Assembly (NCBI RefSeq): GCF_022829345.1
Contig: NZ_JAKSXV010000089.1
Coordinates: forward strand, 156,998 to 220,997
Length of the DNA stretch: 64,000 bases
Direction: 5' to 3'
Origin: Methylobacterium sp. J-090
GTDB taxonomy: Bacteria; Pseudomonadota; Alphaproteobacteria; Rhizobiales; Beijerinckiaceae
Part shown: positions 63,380-64,000 of the stretch, in pieces
Position numbering within the stretch: position 1 is the stretch's first letter
How the letters are laid out: each line of letters begins with the position of its first letter
The notes under the pieces: model-generated
The model's input: only the letters and a program-made list of their open reading frames with translations
What the model was told of the DNA's origin: nothing
Database searches by the model: none
Made by a program: the position numbers and the translations under genes

Positions 63380-63665
63380 TCGGGGGGCTCGGGGGGAGGA
63401 GACGGTGCCCCGCGTCGATGGCCCGGTTTCGCCATCGCCCCGGGCCGCATCGGCGACGCAAGGTGCCCTGGACGGGGGGGCCGTGTTGTGGCTGGCTCCG
63501 GGACCCGGGGGCGCACCGCGAGAGTGGACGGTCCGCCCACTACGAGGCGGGCTCGGGGCGCCGTGCCCTGACTAGTCGGCCGCCGCAGCGGCGGTTCCGC
63601 ACGCGGCGCCGGGGACACCGGGCCAGCGAACGGGGCGACCGTATCCGGCGCCCGGGCCCCCGGAG
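63380..63665. other. GC-rich spacer between inverted repeats
   Basis: 286 bp of very GC-rich DNA enclosed by the 220-bp inverted repeats. Frames on both strands run in from the repeats. No recognisable protein, RNA or ribosome site. Confidence 0.5.
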
Positions 63666-63884
63666 CCGGTCCGCCGGCGGGCCTCCCGTGTGGGCGGCGG
63701 GTGGCCAGACTGAACCACGAAATAGGAATATTGTCAAGGATTTTCGGTGTCGGACGCTGACGTCGCGTCGACAAATCCGTCTGCCCTCTGCGGGAGAAGG
63801 TGGCCCGCGAGCCAAGTCGGATGAGGGGAGCGCGTTGTCCAGAGAGGTCGCCCCTCTTGCGGGACTTCGTCCCGGCCCGCCTGC
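63666..63884 (-). repeat. Inverted repeat, right arm (about 219 bp)
   Basis: Reverse complement of 63160-63379 with scattered substitutions (for example near the CGACGCGACG block). It abuts the partial frame that begins at 63886 and may have displaced its original 5' end. Confidence 0.75.
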
Positions 63885-63885
63885 G

Positions 63886-64000
63886 GTGAAACTCAAGATC
63901 ATGCCCGAGGGCATCGAGACCGGGTGGGCGCCGCTCGGGTCGATCGCGATCGGCAACGGGTTCGGCGTCGCCGTCGGTGCGAAGGCGGGCGACATGGTCA
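63886..64000 (+). CDS. Partial phage baseplate-V/gp45-like protein
   Basis: The frame is open to the window edge: KLKIMPEGIETGWAPLGSIA, then IGNGFGVAVGAKAGDMV. It resembles the OB-fold of phage baseplate assembly protein V / Mu gp45-like proteins (xETGWxP...G.G...PxxGDxV). The GTG at 63886 follows directly on a repeat, so it may be a truncated gene whose 5' end was lost. The C-terminus is outside the window. Confidence 0.4.
   Translation, partial: MKLKIMPEGIETGWAPLGSIAIGNGFGVAVGAKAGDMV

Noticed and set aside
63105..63774. Two long frames (plus and minus) in the terminal repeat region
   Set aside because: They share the same translated segment because they lie on inverted repeats; no ribosome site or family match.

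Overview
The window reads as chromosome of a Methylobacterium-like alphaproteobacterium (order Hyphomicrobiales). It is GC-rich. It has the gene order helix-turn-helix regulator - metK - trmB, an HWE-type sensor kinase, a BAF60b/SWIB-domain protein, PRC-barrel proteins and a bacteriochlorophyll synthase (bchG), which suggests an aerobic anoxygenic phototroph. The assignment is inference from gene content; no rRNA is present.

Left core block (1-29.66 kb): a chemoreceptor, the lipid II flippase MurJ, superoxide dismutase, an HWE kinase, trmB-metK-regulator, a tRNA-Arg(CCU) interrupted by a group I intron, an SNase-like protein and an M48 lipoprotein. Next comes a two-component pair whose kinase has an ethylene-receptor-type membrane domain. 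It is followed by an ABC exporter, an MFS carrier, PRC-barrel proteins, a SWIB protein, a DJ-1/PfpI protein, an amino acid permease, a methyltransferase, a TonB-dependent receptor and a SphA/MetA-pathway-type outer membrane protein.

Accessory block (about 29.66-52.4 kb): it opens with a 45-nt 3' fragment of a tRNA-Lys, an attachment-site scar. A loose region of small genes follows (CHASE3 chemoreceptor, TerB-like protein, Rmf/CrpP-like small protein, tiny membrane proteins, small paralogues, broken genes), with patches of low GC. From about 37 kb a compact phage-derived element runs to an intact tRNA-Ser(UGA). It has a tape measure protein fused to a muralytic domain, a Nu1-like terminase small subunit, helix-turn-helix proteins and paired small membrane proteins. 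It also has a helically phased TGAA repeat array beside a RepA-like hexameric-helicase gene, a leftward chain of ATGA-overlapping genes starting with an AlpA-like protein, and a divergent control region with two matching operators. A rightward unit encodes a ribbon-helix-helix regulator and a tyrosine integrase. No large terminase, portal, capsid or baseplate gene is visible, so it is either a decayed prophage or a phage satellite. Beyond tRNA-Ser lie a second integrase remnant, an IS630-family remnant and a lower-GC family 61 glycosyltransferase.

Right core block (52.4-64 kb): a hypothetical protein, gltJKL-type amino acid ABC genes without a binding protein, a second copy of a secreted CIGCG-motif protein also found in the accessory block, bchG, a FAD-dependent protein, a CheY-like regulator and an AI-2E-type membrane protein with an unusual C-terminal domain. 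The last kilobase is nested inverted repeats followed by the start of a phage baseplate-V-like frame that leaves the window.
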